Below, one piece after another: positions 36,313 to 44,761 of a stretch of 64,000 nt of DNA (position 1 is the stretch's first letter; each line of letters opens with the position of its first letter). The position numbers and the translations under genes are program-made. The stretch comes from Lachnospiraceae bacterium (GTDB lineage: Bacteria > Bacillota > Clostridia > Lachnospirales > Lachnospiraceae). The DNA lies in NCBI GenBank assembly GCA_902363675.1, contig CABJAV010000005.1, positions 78,117 through 142,116 on the forward strand, written 5' to 3'. Below the pieces are notes generated by a model. That model searched no databases, was not told the DNA's origin, and worked only from the letters and a program-made list of their open reading frames with translations.

Positions 36313-36381
36313 AAGAACCCTCCAATTAATTACTTTGTTTTATCTTTAACAGCTATACCAAATTTATATATTTGTGCAATT

Positions 36382-36426
36382 TTTGTCTATAAACATAACA
36401 GGCTGTAATATGCACAAAATGATACA
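36382..36426. promoter_or_regulatory. Bipartite motif, copy A, upstream of the symporter
   Basis: TTTTGTCTATAAACATAA starts at 36382 and ATGCACAAAATGATAC at 36411. The same two parts, with the same 29-bp offset, occur at 36829 and 36858 before the second AraC gene. Conservation between unrelated promoters argues for a binding site, probably for one of the AraC regulators. Confidence 0.7.
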
Positions 36427-36457
36427 CTTTTTTAAAATAGATGTTTTTATGATAAAG

Positions 36458-36494
36458 TACAAGCCAGACGTCTTCTAGACAACTGGCTTGTACT
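36458..36494. repeat. Perfect 11-bp inverted repeat
   Basis: GTACAAGCCAG (36458-36468) and CTGGCTTGTAC (36484-36494) are exact reverse complements with a 15-nt loop. No T tract follows on either side, so it is not a classical terminator. It lies between the symporter promoter and the GH2 remnant. Confidence 0.75.
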
Positions 36495-36542
36495 CTACAA
36501 TATATTCAAATTATACTCCACCTACATTGAATAAATAGTATC

Positions 36543-36785
36543 ACTTCACAAACGGTACCAGTGTGAACTTAAACAGAAATTCATTCTCGTCAAACTGATA
36601 CTTTTTAAGTTAACGAGATATTCTGTCACATCAAACTCTGCTGTTGCATGTGATACCTGACTGTATCCGATATAGTGTCCATTGAGCCAGACATAATAAC
36701 AGCTGTCACCCCCTTCAAAATTCAAAAAGGCTTTAGGAGCATTATCATCTTTTTCATATACAAAATGATTCACATAAGCTCCTTA
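36543..36785 (-). pseudogene. GH2 beta-galactosidase remnant, N-terminal piece joined to a C-terminal end
   Basis: The minus strand reads a GH2 N-terminal jelly-roll fragment (NHFVYEKDDNAPKAFLNFEG, then YYVWLNGHYIGYSQVSHATA, AEFDVTEYLVNLK). After a shift of frame it continues KYQFDENEFLFKFTLVPFVK and a stop, which looks like the C-terminus of a large beta-galactosidase. The catalytic TIM barrel is absent, so this is an internal-deletion scar of a second galactosidase gene once placed upstream of the symporter. Confidence 0.75.
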
Positions 36786-36828
36786 ATAGTTGTCCTACTC
36801 TATATAAATATTACACTCTAAATCAACC

Positions 36829-36873
36829 TTTTGTCCATAAATATAAATAGACAAAACATGCATAAAATGGTAC
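36829..36873. promoter_or_regulatory. Bipartite motif, copy B, upstream of the second AraC gene
   Basis: TTTTGTCCATAAATATAA at 36829 and ATGCATAAAATGGTAC at 36858 match copy A with the same 29-bp offset. An inverted repeat TTTTGTC ... GACAAAA (36829-36856) also lies across the first half. A start codon follows at 36894. Confidence 0.7.
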
Positions 36874-36893
36874 AATACAAGCGGAGGTGTATA

Positions 36894-37751
36894 ATGTATA
36901 TTAACACGGGATATTTGAATCATTCACATAAAGATTTTAAAGATAAAAGCCGCCCTCTGATTGTAGGAAGCTGCGGAACCTATCGCCTGTCACAGCATCC
37001 TAAGATGCCTACATACAGGCCCAGAGGAAGACTGGATTACCAGATTATATACATATCATCCGGTCTTGTTCATTTCCACTTTGACAATCCTGAAAATGAG
37101 ACAATCATTCCAGCAGGACATATAGTGTTATTTCGCCCAAAAGAGCTTCAAAAATATGAATTTTATGGTAAGGATAAGACTCAGATATATTGGCTTCACT
37201 TTACCGGAAGCGACGTAAAAAACACTTTAAGAAAATACGGATTTACAGACAATAAAAGAGTCTTTAATGTTGGAACGTCTCTTGAATATGAACAGGTTTT
37301 CAAAAGAATTATTACAGAGCTTCAAAGATGTCAGGACAATTATGAGGAAATGCTCATGCTTTTGCTACGACACCTTTTGATTATATTTAACCGTAAAATA
37401 ACAACTGAGCATGTAATCAGAAATGAATTCCTTGACAGCCAGATGGATACAGCAATTACATATTTCAATGCAAACTACAACCGCGCTATTAACGTGGAGG
37501 AATATGCTTCATCAATTGGTATGAGCATAAGCTGGTTTATCAGGAGCTTTCGGAAATATACCGGTAATACACCAGTACAATTTCTCACAGCACTAAGGAT
37601 GACAAACGCACAGGTGCTGCTTGAAACGACATCCTACTCTATAAACGAGATTGCAGGCATTGTCGGATACAATAATCCACTATACTTCAGTCGATTGTTC
37701 CATAAACAAAAAGGATGTTCTCCTTCTGAATACAGAGCCAGAAATACATAA
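36894..37751 (+). CDS. AraC-family regulator (second)
   Basis: A 285-residue regulator; the ATG at 36894 is chosen because GCGGAGG precedes it by six bases. The N-terminal cupin domain (GRLDYQIIYISSGLVHFHFD, IIPAGHIVLFRPKELQKYEF) and the twin HTH (INVEEYASSIGMSISWFIRS and SINEIAGIVGYNNPLYFSRL, about residues 195-280) are complete. It is divergent from the symporter and faces lacM. With the copy B motif just upstream it may autoregulate as well as control lac genes. Confidence 0.88.
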   Translation: MYINTGYLNHSHKDFKDKSRPLIVGSCGTYRLSQHPKMPTYRPRGRLDYQIIYISSGLVHFHFDNPENETIIPAGHIVLFRPKELQKYEFYGKDKTQIYWLHFTGSDVKNTLRKYGFTDNKRVFNVGTSLEYEQVFKRIITELQRCQDNYEEMLMLLLRHLLIIFNRKITTEHVIRNEFLDSQMDTAITYFNANYNRAINVEEYASSIGMSISWFIRSFRKYTGNTPVQFLTALRMTNAQVLLETTSYSINEIAGIVGYNNPLYFSRLFHKQKGCSPSEYRARNT

Positions 37752-37808
37752 TAATCAGCAATATTATAATGCTAATTTTATCACTGTACTTTTCGTTTTA
37801 ATTAATGA

Positions 37809-38756
37809 CTAACAGATTGTAAAAGAATAATCCTTATCAGTCTCCGCACTGATACGATAATCCTCTTCCACATCAGTTCCCCAGCTGTCGATGCCTCCAA
37901 CACCTCTTACTGCGCCATATATGCATAAAACAGTTCTTCTTGCCGGTGGCAGTTCTTCATGGTGAAGAGCGTTTTCAATCTCAGATGCGGTATAAGGCAG
38001 ACAAGAAAATGCAAATTTTTCATCATTCTTTTCAATGCGCAGTGTCTGTGACGAGCTATCTGTCCTGCTGTTATCAAGAGCCGTATGTCTTGTAATTTCA
38101 AGCCACTCTGTATCCATTCTCATACCACATTCCTGCGGAACAAGATATTGTGTAAGACTCAGATCACCGATCTCATACACGCCTTCTTGTGCACCTGCTT
38201 TTCTGTCAGGATATGTTTCCCCTGAGAGTCCCTTATATAAATATTTGTCAGCCAATGTTGGCATAATAAATCTCATTCCAAATACAGGGAATTCAGGGAG
38301 CCCCTGTACTCCATTATAATGTACATCCACGCGAATCTTTCCGGACACATCAACGCTATAGCTCACAAGAACAGTTGTCGCCGGAGTTGTTATGGTCTCG
38401 TATGTATATTTTACAATAATTTCATCAGCATAAACATCACCGCCATAGCTGTTATTATCAGGTGCATATGGTTTTTGCTCCTTGCCATCCATGATCACCT
38501 GTATTCCCTTACAGTCTATAAACATATCTGCCGAAAGCCAGCTTCCGCTTTTAATATGGAACTTGCTTCCCCTGTCATTATCTGTCAACGCTCTCCAGAA
38601 AGTAGGCTTTGGGCAACGATACAGCCACTCATATCCATTTTTAACGATAGATTCCAGTCCACCCTGTGCATAAGAGAAAATATAATCAAAGCCTTCACCA
38701 TGTACACCTAATGTATAGTCACCATAGACCACTCTTAATTTATCTGTATAAGCCAT
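37809..38756 (-). CDS. lacM: Beta-galactosidase small subunit
   Basis: A 315-residue protein equivalent to domain 5 (Bgal_small_N) of LacZ. It begins AYTDKLRVVYGDYTLGVHGE and contains CPKPTFWRALTDNDRGSKF (which completes the galactose-binding pocket) and the C-terminal VGGIDSWGTDVEEDYRI. It overlaps the lacL stop by 17 bp and has GAGG seven bases before its ATG. Length and arrangement match LacM of lactobacilli and Leuconostoc, in which LacL and LacM form the active heterodimer. Confidence 0.93.
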   Translation of the reverse strand: MAYTDKLRVVYGDYTLGVHGEGFDYIFSYAQGGLESIVKNGYEWLYRCPKPTFWRALTDNDRGSKFHIKSGSWLSADMFIDCKGIQVIMDGKEQKPYAPDNNSYGGDVYADEIIVKYTYETITTPATTVLVSYSVDVSGKIRVDVHYNGVQGLPEFPVFGMRFIMPTLADKYLYKGLSGETYPDRKAGAQEGVYEIGDLSLTQYLVPQECGMRMDTEWLEITRHTALDNSRTDSSSQTLRIEKNDEKFAFSCLPYTASEIENALHHEELPPARRTVLCIYGAVRGVGGIDSWGTDVEEDYRISAETDKDYSFTIC

Positions 38757-40641
38757 AGTAATACCTCACTTCCTGCATTGCCGGTTTTTCTTTCCTGTCA
38801 GCAAATACAATTCCATTTGCTGAGAATTCATAGTCTGCCGGTTTATCATCAAAATCCCCACCATAGCGTAAAACATCTTTTCCTGTAACGGAATCTTTTA
38901 CCATAATTGCCTGGTCAATAAAATCCCATATAAATCCGCCATGATACATATCGTATTTGTCAATCAGCTTCATATAAGAGCCAAGTCCACCCATTGAATT
39001 TCCCATATCATGCATGAATTCGCATAAAATATACGGTTTTTTCGGACTGTTATTCAAGTATTCCTCTACATCCTCCGGTTTTGCATACATTCTGGTCTCA
39101 AAATCAGAAATAGTATCCTCATATGCCCTATTATAATAAGAACTTTCATAATGAACTAATCTTCCATCCTTCTTTTCGGCAAAATAAACGTTCATTGCCT
39201 CAATGTCGTCTCCTGCATAGGATTCATTTCCTAATGACCAGAAAAGGATGGATGTATGGTTTTTAAAAGTTTCAAAATTGTTTTTTGCACGCTCAAGCAC
39301 TGCATCTCTCCACTGTGGAATAGATCCAGGTACATTGCATGACGGTTCGATTGCCCCTAGCTTTTGGAATGAGCCATGGCTCTCAAGATTTGTTTCTGCC
39401 ATCACATAAATACCTGCATCGTCGCACATATAGTACCATGGTATCTGGTCAGGATAGTGACAGGTACGCACAGAATTAATATTGTTTCTTAGCATACATG
39501 ATATATCTGCCTTCATGTCTTCTATACCAATGCATCTTCCTGTTCTTGCATTCCACTCATGACGGTTTACTCCCGTGATAACAAGACGTTTTCCATTCAA
39601 ATAGATTACTTTATCTATAATCTCTATTCTTCTGAAACCGATATCATAAGGAATTACCTCGGCCAGTGAACCATCCTCTGCTTTAAGCTCAACATAAGCA
39701 TGGTATAAATATGGATTATGATTATCCCACAGCCTGACACTTTCCAAGTCAACACAAATCGTGCCTTCCAAATGGTCGTTTTCTTTATTTAACTGTAATG
39801 ATTTCTCAACTAATATATTTTCTTCTTTGTCTTTTAAAATAAAGCCAGCAGTTACATTCTGACTGTCAGGAGCAGATACCTTCATGCTGACAGATACGCT
39901 TCCGCTTTCATTATCTTGATTTAACACAGGTTTGAACCATACATCCTCCAGATGAACATCCGGAATTGCCTTCAAAGTAACATTTCTAAAAATTCCAAAA
40001 AATCTGAAAAAGTCCTGATCCTCTAAAAATGCCGCCGTGCTCATCTTATGTACCTGCACTGCCAGAACATTTTCCTTTTCCTTAATATATGGTGTCAGAT
40101 CAAACTCAGAAGGTGTGAAGCTGTCCTCTGCATAACCTATAAACTGACCATTTAGCCACAGATACATAGCTTCTTCTACACCTTCGAAGCATATATGGAT
40201 TCTTTTTCCACACATGTTCTTATCCAAATCAAAGTATTTGATATAAGAGCCTACCGGATTGTACTGTGCCTCTGAAAACATTCCTTCTTCTGCTCCCGTT
40301 GCCTCCATACTATATGCTCCTCTGTGGTACTCTTTTCCTTCCCACGGATACATAGTGTTGATGTAACGTATTTTATCATATCCAGCCAGTTCAATATGTC
40401 CGGGAACCATAATTTTATCGAATCCGGATGCATCAAATGTTTCCTTATAAAAATCAACAGGTCTTTCCATCACATTTTTGCTGTAAGCAAACTCCCATTG
40501 ACCATTTAATGACTGTAATAACGGATTTTTTTCTTTTTTCATGTCTGAATAATCCAGATAATAGCAATGATCACTATGTGGTTCCAATTGATTTACCTTA
40601 AACACTTCCGGATTATCAAGCCATTTCATATCAGCGTTCAT
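38740..40641 (-). CDS. lacL: Beta-galactosidase large subunit (GH2)
   Basis: A 633-residue protein hydrolysing lactose to glucose and galactose. It carries domains 1-4 of GH2: sugar-binding jelly roll (VPGHIELAGYDKIRYINTMY), immunoglobulin-like domain, and the TIM barrel with TCHYPDQIPWYYMCDDAGIY. The acid/base Glu is in SLGNESYAGDDIEAMNVYF and the nucleophile Glu in ILCEFMHDMGNSMGGLG. The start at 40641 (MNADMKWLDN) is used because GTGAGG precedes it; the ORF opens 40 codons earlier without a site. It is cotranscribed with lacM. A palindromic operator lies 53 bp upstream. Confidence 0.95.
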   Translation of the reverse strand: MNADMKWLDNPEVFKVNQLEPHSDHCYYLDYSDMKKEKNPLLQSLNGQWEFAYSKNVMERPVDFYKETFDASGFDKIMVPGHIELAGYDKIRYINTMYPWEGKEYHRGAYSMEATGAEEGMFSEAQYNPVGSYIKYFDLDKNMCGKRIHICFEGVEEAMYLWLNGQFIGYAEDSFTPSEFDLTPYIKEKENVLAVQVHKMSTAAFLEDQDFFRFFGIFRNVTLKAIPDVHLEDVWFKPVLNQDNESGSVSVSMKVSAPDSQNVTAGFILKDKEENILVEKSLQLNKENDHLEGTICVDLESVRLWDNHNPYLYHAYVELKAEDGSLAEVIPYDIGFRRIEIIDKVIYLNGKRLVITGVNRHEWNARTGRCIGIEDMKADISCMLRNNINSVRTCHYPDQIPWYYMCDDAGIYVMAETNLESHGSFQKLGAIEPSCNVPGSIPQWRDAVLERAKNNFETFKNHTSILFWSLGNESYAGDDIEAMNVYFAEKKDGRLVHYESSYYNRAYEDTISDFETRMYAKPEDVEEYLNNSPKKPYILCEFMHDMGNSMGGLGSYMKLIDKYDMYHGGFIWDFIDQAIMVKDSVTGKDVLRYGGDFDDKPADYEFSANGIVFADRKEKPAMQEVRYYYGLYR

Positions 40642-40693
40642 ATTTTTCCTCACTTTCCAATTATTAATATATAAAACCAAGAACAATAACCGC

Positions 40694-40718
40694 TTTGTTA
40701 TATCTAAGATATAACAAA
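40694..40718. promoter_or_regulatory. Perfect 25-bp palindrome upstream of lacL
   Basis: TTTGTTATATCT and AGATATAACAAA are exact reverse complements around one central base. Symmetry at the lacL promoter (a TTGCAA -35 lies just upstream on the minus strand) indicates an operator for a dimeric repressor rather than an AraC site. Confidence 0.8.
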
Positions 40719-40755
40719 ACTCTTGCAAAGAGCAATGTAATAAATTGTACAAATC

Positions 40756-40771
40756 ATGCACTAAATGATAC
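40756..40771. promoter_or_regulatory. Third copy of the ATGCAYWAAATGRTAC half-motif
   Basis: ATGCACTAAATGATAC matches the second half of the bipartite motif at 36411 and 36858. It lies upstream of lacL in the same genomic orientation as the other two. The first half is not seen at the 29-bp offset. Confidence 0.6.
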
Positions 40772-40807
40772 TGTTATAATTACTTGACAAATGTGTAAAA
40801 TGAACCG

Positions 40808-41965
40808 CTACATTGAATGCTGTACAAAAGTCACCTCGAAAATCGTTCCCCCAGTCTTGCCTGATTTAATACAAATACTGCCATCATGTACTCTAACGAT
40901 TTCATGAACAAGAGCAAGTCCGAGTCCTACGCCACCCAGCTCCCGGCTTCTGGATTTATCCACACGGAAGAATGGCTCGAACACTCTCTCCCTAAGCTCC
41001 TTTGGTATTCCGCTTCCCGTATCTTCTACAGACAGATAAACATGCTTGTTTCTCTGATATGCGGTTACTGTAACCTGTCCAAGCGGATGATTATATTTGA
41101 TGGCATTCTCAACCAGATTGTATACAAGCCTGTAAATAAGGATATCACTGCCTATCATAGTGGCATCCTCACATTTTCCAATCAGCTTTATATTCTTTTC
41201 CACGGCAAGAGGCTCAAGGTCTGCCAAAACCTCTTCAACAATAGCATCCAATATAATTTTATCATCCCTTCCCACCGTCTGAAGCTCACTCATGTCAAGA
41301 AGAGTCTTTACCATCCTGTTTAATTTATCATTTTGTTCCGTAACCATTTTTATGGTCTGCAAAGTGTCTGCATCATTTTCCGGGTGAGAGGCAGAATTAT
41401 ATAAATCAAGCTGTACCTGCATTAACGCTAATGGAGTTCGCAGCTCATGTGCTGCATTTGCAGTAAACTGTCTCTGTATCTCAAATGCTTCCGACAGACG
41501 CTCAAGCATCTTATTATAAGAAATACCCAGCTGGTTCAGTTCCTTAACATTGTTTTCCTCTATTCTTGAATCAGACAGATTCTGAGCCTGTACCTCTTCA
41601 ATTTTATCTGAAAACTCCCTGATTGGTCTGAGTGCATGCCCGCTTATAAAATAAGTGACGGCACCTCCCAAAAGCGCCAGCAAAACCGTGATTATCAGAC
41701 TGTTTCTTTTATAGTCAGCCTTATTATTGTACACCTGAACCGAAAATTCATCCGCAAACTCATCCCACTTATCGTCCGGTATACTGATATATATTTCATC
41801 TGATTTGTTTCCTTTTTCATCCCCCTGTGACTCTACCGCATCCTGCAGAGAATCGATGTAATGCACACCATTTTTATAGACAAACATAGTCAGGCAGCCA
41901 CATATAATAGCAATACACAATGTAGTAATGCACGTAAGTCTCCACTGTAGCGACATTCTTTTCAT
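40808..41965 (-). CDS. Sensor histidine kinase
   Basis: A 385-residue membrane kinase. N-terminal membrane segment (residues 10-30), a short extracytoplasmic domain (about 31-90), a second membrane segment (LIITVLLALLGGAVTYFISG), HAMP linker, then dimerisation domain with the phospho-His in TANAAHELRTPLALMQVQL and the HATPase domain with N box NLVENAIKYN, G1 VEDTGSGIPKE and G2 GGVGLGLALV. It is translationally coupled to the response regulator (ATGA overlap). Its signal is unknown. It is divergent from a membrane redox operon, which is the best candidate target. Confidence 0.93.
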   Translation of the reverse strand: MKRMSLQWRLTCITTLCIAIICGCLTMFVYKNGVHYIDSLQDAVESQGDEKGNKSDEIYISIPDDKWDEFADEFSVQVYNNKADYKRNSLIITVLLALLGGAVTYFISGHALRPIREFSDKIEEVQAQNLSDSRIEENNVKELNQLGISYNKMLERLSEAFEIQRQFTANAAHELRTPLALMQVQLDLYNSASHPENDADTLQTIKMVTEQNDKLNRMVKTLLDMSELQTVGRDDKIILDAIVEEVLADLEPLAVEKNIKLIGKCEDATMIGSDILIYRLVYNLVENAIKYNHPLGQVTVTAYQRNKHVYLSVEDTGSGIPKELRERVFEPFFRVDKSRSRELGGVGLGLALVHEIVRVHDGSICIKSGKTGGTIFEVTFVQHSM

Positions 41966-42642
41966 CTGTCAGACTCCTCCCGTATTTTATAGCCTTCACC
42001 TACCTTGTTCAAAATGGGATCATATCCCAGCTTCGCCTTAAGCTTTTTTCTAAGTGAAGACATATGTACCCTGATTGCTCCGCTAAAGCTGTCTGCCGTG
42101 GCATCCCACACATGCTCTATCAGCTCCTCCTGGCTCACCGGTCTGCCTATATTGATAAGTAAATATTCCAAAATACCATTCTCTTTTCTTGTCAGTGGAA
42201 CCGGCTCTCCCTTTGCATATGCCTCGCGTTTAATCGTATCAAACTTTATTTCTCCGCATTTAAGACATATATCATTCTGTACAAATTTCCTTCTTGTCAG
42301 GCTTCTGATACGTGCCTCAAGCTCCTGCAGATGGAATGGTTTTTCCATGTAATCATTTGCTCCTGCATCCAGTCCCTCTACCTTATCAGCAATCTGACCT
42401 CTTGCAGATAATATCAAAACCTTAGTTTCATCATTGTATTTTCTAAGCTCCTTAAGAAGCTCCATGCCATCCATCCCCGGCAGATTCAAATCCAAAACTA
42501 TCAGATCATAATCCTCCGCCAGTATACATTCAAGAGCCTCTTTCCCATCATAACAGGTATCCACCTCATAACCGGCAGCATACAGACTCTTTGCAACCAT
42601 ATCACATATTTGTTTCTCATCCTCAACAATTAATAATCTCAA
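41962..42642 (-). CDS. OmpR-family response regulator
   Basis: A 226-residue regulator. Receiver: EDE acidic cluster at residues 7-9, phosphoacceptor Asp in LIVLDLNLPGMDG, Thr/Ser in VLILSARGQ and Lys in YMEKPFHL. C-terminal winged-helix DNA-binding domain (ENGILEYLLINIGRPVSQEE and SSLRKKLKAKLGYDPILNKV). The start is a TTG at 42642, six bases after AGGAG, encoding the family N-terminus LRLLIVEDEK; the ORF extends 40 codons upstream with no site. It pairs with the kinase downstream. Confidence 0.92.
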   Translation of the reverse strand: MRLLIVEDEKQICDMVAKSLYAAGYEVDTCYDGKEALECILAEDYDLIVLDLNLPGMDGMELLKELRKYNDETKVLILSARGQIADKVEGLDAGANDYMEKPFHLQELEARIRSLTRRKFVQNDICLKCGEIKFDTIKREAYAKGEPVPLTRKENGILEYLLINIGRPVSQEELIEHVWDATADSFSGAIRVHMSSLRKKLKAKLGYDPILNKVGEGYKIREESDR

Positions 42643-42735
42643 AATTTTCTCCTGCTTCTTAACAATAATTTTACAAGCTATATTGTATAATACCAAAGTC
42701 AGCTGGTCAACAATACAACAAAAAGGAGCAACATT

Positions 42736-42879
42736 ATGTTGAAATACCAAAAAACATGTCAAATCATTCTGCTTATCCTTGGTGTATCCATGGTAAGCTA
42801 TGGTGCAGTCAGAGGTGAGGCAGCTACCGTGCTTGGTAAAGCAATAAAACTATGTCTGGAGTGTGTCGGAATTGGATAA
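42736..42879 (+). CDS. CD1871A-family CXXC peptide
   Basis: A 47-residue peptide with one hydrophobic helix (IILLILGVSMVSYGAV) followed by RGEAATVLGKAIKLCLECVG, in which CLEC is the CXXC motif at the C-terminus. AAAGGAG lies seven bases before the ATG. Its end overlaps the start of the ferredoxin gene. I recognise it as a CD1871A-type peptide, which usually stands before a NapH-like ferredoxin and a TlpA-type thioredoxin, as here. It probably passes electrons or assembles with them in the membrane. Confidence 0.85.
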   Translation: MLKYQKTCQIILLILGVSMVSYGAVRGEAATVLGKAIKLCLECVGIG

Positions 42880-43759
42880 GGAAAAGAAATTACTATCAAA
42901 AAAGCTGGCAAAAATACGTGGATGGATACAGGCCGCAGCAACGCTGCTGACCAATATTCATATTCCGAATTTATTTAAGGGTAAAATATATCAGGGCAAT
43001 GCAAAAACAGTATGTGTACCCGGATTAAACTGCTACTCCTGCCCTGCCGCGACAGGAGCCTGTCCAATAGGGGCATTTCAGGCAGTCGTCGGATCATCAA
43101 AATTTAAGTTTTCATACTACATAACCGGATTTTTTATTTTACTCGGTGTAACTCTCGGCAGATTTATATGTGGTTTTTTGTGCCCATTTGGATGGTTTCA
43201 GGATTTACTTCACAAAATACCCGGAAAGAAATTATCCACAGCCAAACTAAAGCCTCTTAGGTACCTAAAATATATCATTCTTATTGTTTTCGTTATACTT
43301 CTTCCGATGCTTGTAACGAACTCTATAGGAATGGGAGACCCGTTCTTCTGCAAATATATCTGTCCTCAGGGTGTTTTAGAGGGTGCTATACCGTTATCTA
43401 TTGGAAATGCTGCTATCCGTTCTGCGCTGGGAAAGCTTTTTTCTTTCAAGTGTATGATTTTAATTGCAGTGATTGTACTAAGCATTTTATTTTACAGGCC
43501 CTTCTGTAAATGGATTTGTCCACTTGGAGCAATCTACTCATTATTTAATAAGGTCAGCCTGCTCAAAATCACCGTTGATAACAGCAAATGTGTCGGATGC
43601 GGTCAATGCTCAAAGGCATGTAAGATGGATGTAGATGTGTGTAAGACACCGGATCACCCCGAGTGCATACGCTGCGGTGCCTGCATAAAGGCCTGTCCGA
43701 AGGACGCCATCTGCTACCGGTTTATGGGAAAATCATATCAAAAAAATGACAACAGATAA
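42863..43759 (+). CDS. NapH-like membrane ferredoxin (4Fe-4S)
   Basis: A 298-residue protein with about four membrane helices and many cysteines: CYSCPAATGACPIGAF, FLCPFGWFQ, CKYICPQGVLEGA, FCKWICPLGAIYS, then two [4Fe-4S] sites CVGCGQCSKAC and CIRCGACIKACP at the C-terminus. This is the NapH/YccM architecture that relays electrons across the membrane. The GTG start at 42863 follows CTGGAG and overlaps the CXXC peptide by 17 bp. Together with the downstream TlpA-like lipoprotein it probably delivers electrons to an extracytoplasmic thioredoxin. Confidence 0.88.
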   Translation: MSELDKEKKLLSKKLAKIRGWIQAAATLLTNIHIPNLFKGKIYQGNAKTVCVPGLNCYSCPAATGACPIGAFQAVVGSSKFKFSYYITGFFILLGVTLGRFICGFLCPFGWFQDLLHKIPGKKLSTAKLKPLRYLKYIILIVFVILLPMLVTNSIGMGDPFFCKYICPQGVLEGAIPLSIGNAAIRSALGKLFSFKCMILIAVIVLSILFYRPFCKWICPLGAIYSLFNKVSLLKITVDNSKCVGCGQCSKACKMDVDVCKTPDHPECIRCGACIKACPKDAICYRFMGKSYQKNDNR

Positions 43760-43801
43760 CTATTAAACATTTTACTATTATTTTTAAAGGAGAAATTACT
43801 C

Positions 43802-44704
43802 ATGAAAAACAAATTATCATTTATTTCTATTTTTACACTCTGCATAGCATTATCACTTACAGCATGCGGCGTAAAGCAAGCTTCCAACACAGATTCTAAA
43901 AACACTCAGACTGAAGCCGGCTCAGAAGCATCCGGCAAATCAGATTCCAGGATTGATGATTTATATCAGCAGGAAAATCAGCTTTTTGCAGATCACGATG
44001 ATGTGTGGAACAAGGCATTTGGCATGATGAACAAAAGTGATGCCGATCCAAACGGAAATTATGCTGATTATCTTGCCGATACCGTAGAATCAAACAAGAA
44101 TTCATTCACAGACGATGAGCTTAAAACACTTAATGAGGATATTGAAACCATACGAAAAATCGAGGAACAGATAGCAGAGCTTGAAAACAAAAATACATCA
44201 TCAGACGATAACAAGAAGGACAGCTCTAAAGCCTCATCTGTATTCAGTGATTTTTCCGGTGAGGATTTTGATGGCAATAAGGTTGATGACAGCCTGTTTT
44301 CCGGTAATGCAGTAACAGTCGTCAATTTCTGGTTTACCGGCTGCAAACCATGTGTCGCTGAGTTATCCAAACTTAACGAATTAAATGATGCTATCAAATC
44401 AATGGGCGGAGAAGTGGTTGGCATCAACACTGAGACCTTCGATGGCAATAAAACAGCTATCAAAGAGGCTGCCTCTGTTCTTGAAAGCCAGGGTGTCAAA
44501 TATCGTAATCTGTCAATTGACTCCTCTAGCGCTGCCGGTAAATATGCCTCAGAAATCATGGCATTTCCAACAACTATACTTGTTGACAGAAATGGCAATA
44601 TTGTAGGCGAACCAATGCTCGGCGGAATTGATAACAAGGACAACTATGATGCCCTTATGAAGCAGATTCAGTCTGTAATTGATGCAGACAGCACAAATAA
44701 ATAG
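43802..44704 (+). CDS. TlpA-like thioredoxin lipoprotein
   Basis: A 300-residue secreted lipoprotein (lipobox LSLTAC, Cys at about residue 22). Residues 30-150 are a charged, helical extension (LENKNTSSDDNKKD). Residues 155-300 form a TlpA/ResA-type thioredoxin domain: FSGEDFDGNKVDDSLFSGNA, active site FWFTGCKPCVAELS, and cis-Pro FPTTILVDRNGNIVGE. The domain faces outside. It is 42 bp downstream of the membrane ferredoxin, which is the presumed electron donor. A strong terminator follows. Confidence 0.9.
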   Translation: MKNKLSFISIFTLCIALSLTACGVKQASNTDSKNTQTEAGSEASGKSDSRIDDLYQQENQLFADHDDVWNKAFGMMNKSDADPNGNYADYLADTVESNKNSFTDDELKTLNEDIETIRKIEEQIAELENKNTSSDDNKKDSSKASSVFSDFSGEDFDGNKVDDSLFSGNAVTVVNFWFTGCKPCVAELSKLNELNDAIKSMGGEVVGINTETFDGNKTAIKEAASVLESQGVKYRNLSIDSSSAAGKYASEIMAFPTTILVDRNGNIVGEPMLGGIDNKDNYDALMKQIQSVIDADSTNK

Positions 44705-44713
44705 AGGTCTACA

Positions 44714-44752
44714 TATAAAAAGCTCCTGTGCATTGCACAGAGAGCTTTTTAG
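44714..44752 (+). terminator. Terminator of the redox operon
   Basis: AAAAAGCTC and GAGCTTTTT with an inner stem CTGTGC/GCACAG form a long hairpin; it also serves the convergent gene at 44762. Confidence 0.85.
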
Positions 44753-44761
44753 CCAAATATA

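Noticed and set aside
36458..36494. Terminator
   Set aside because: The 11-bp inverted repeat has no T tract on either strand.
38740..38756. Frameshift splitting a lacZ gene
   Set aside because: The lengths of the two parts, a good ribosome binding site for the second and the LacL/LacM layout of other bacteria favour two real genes.
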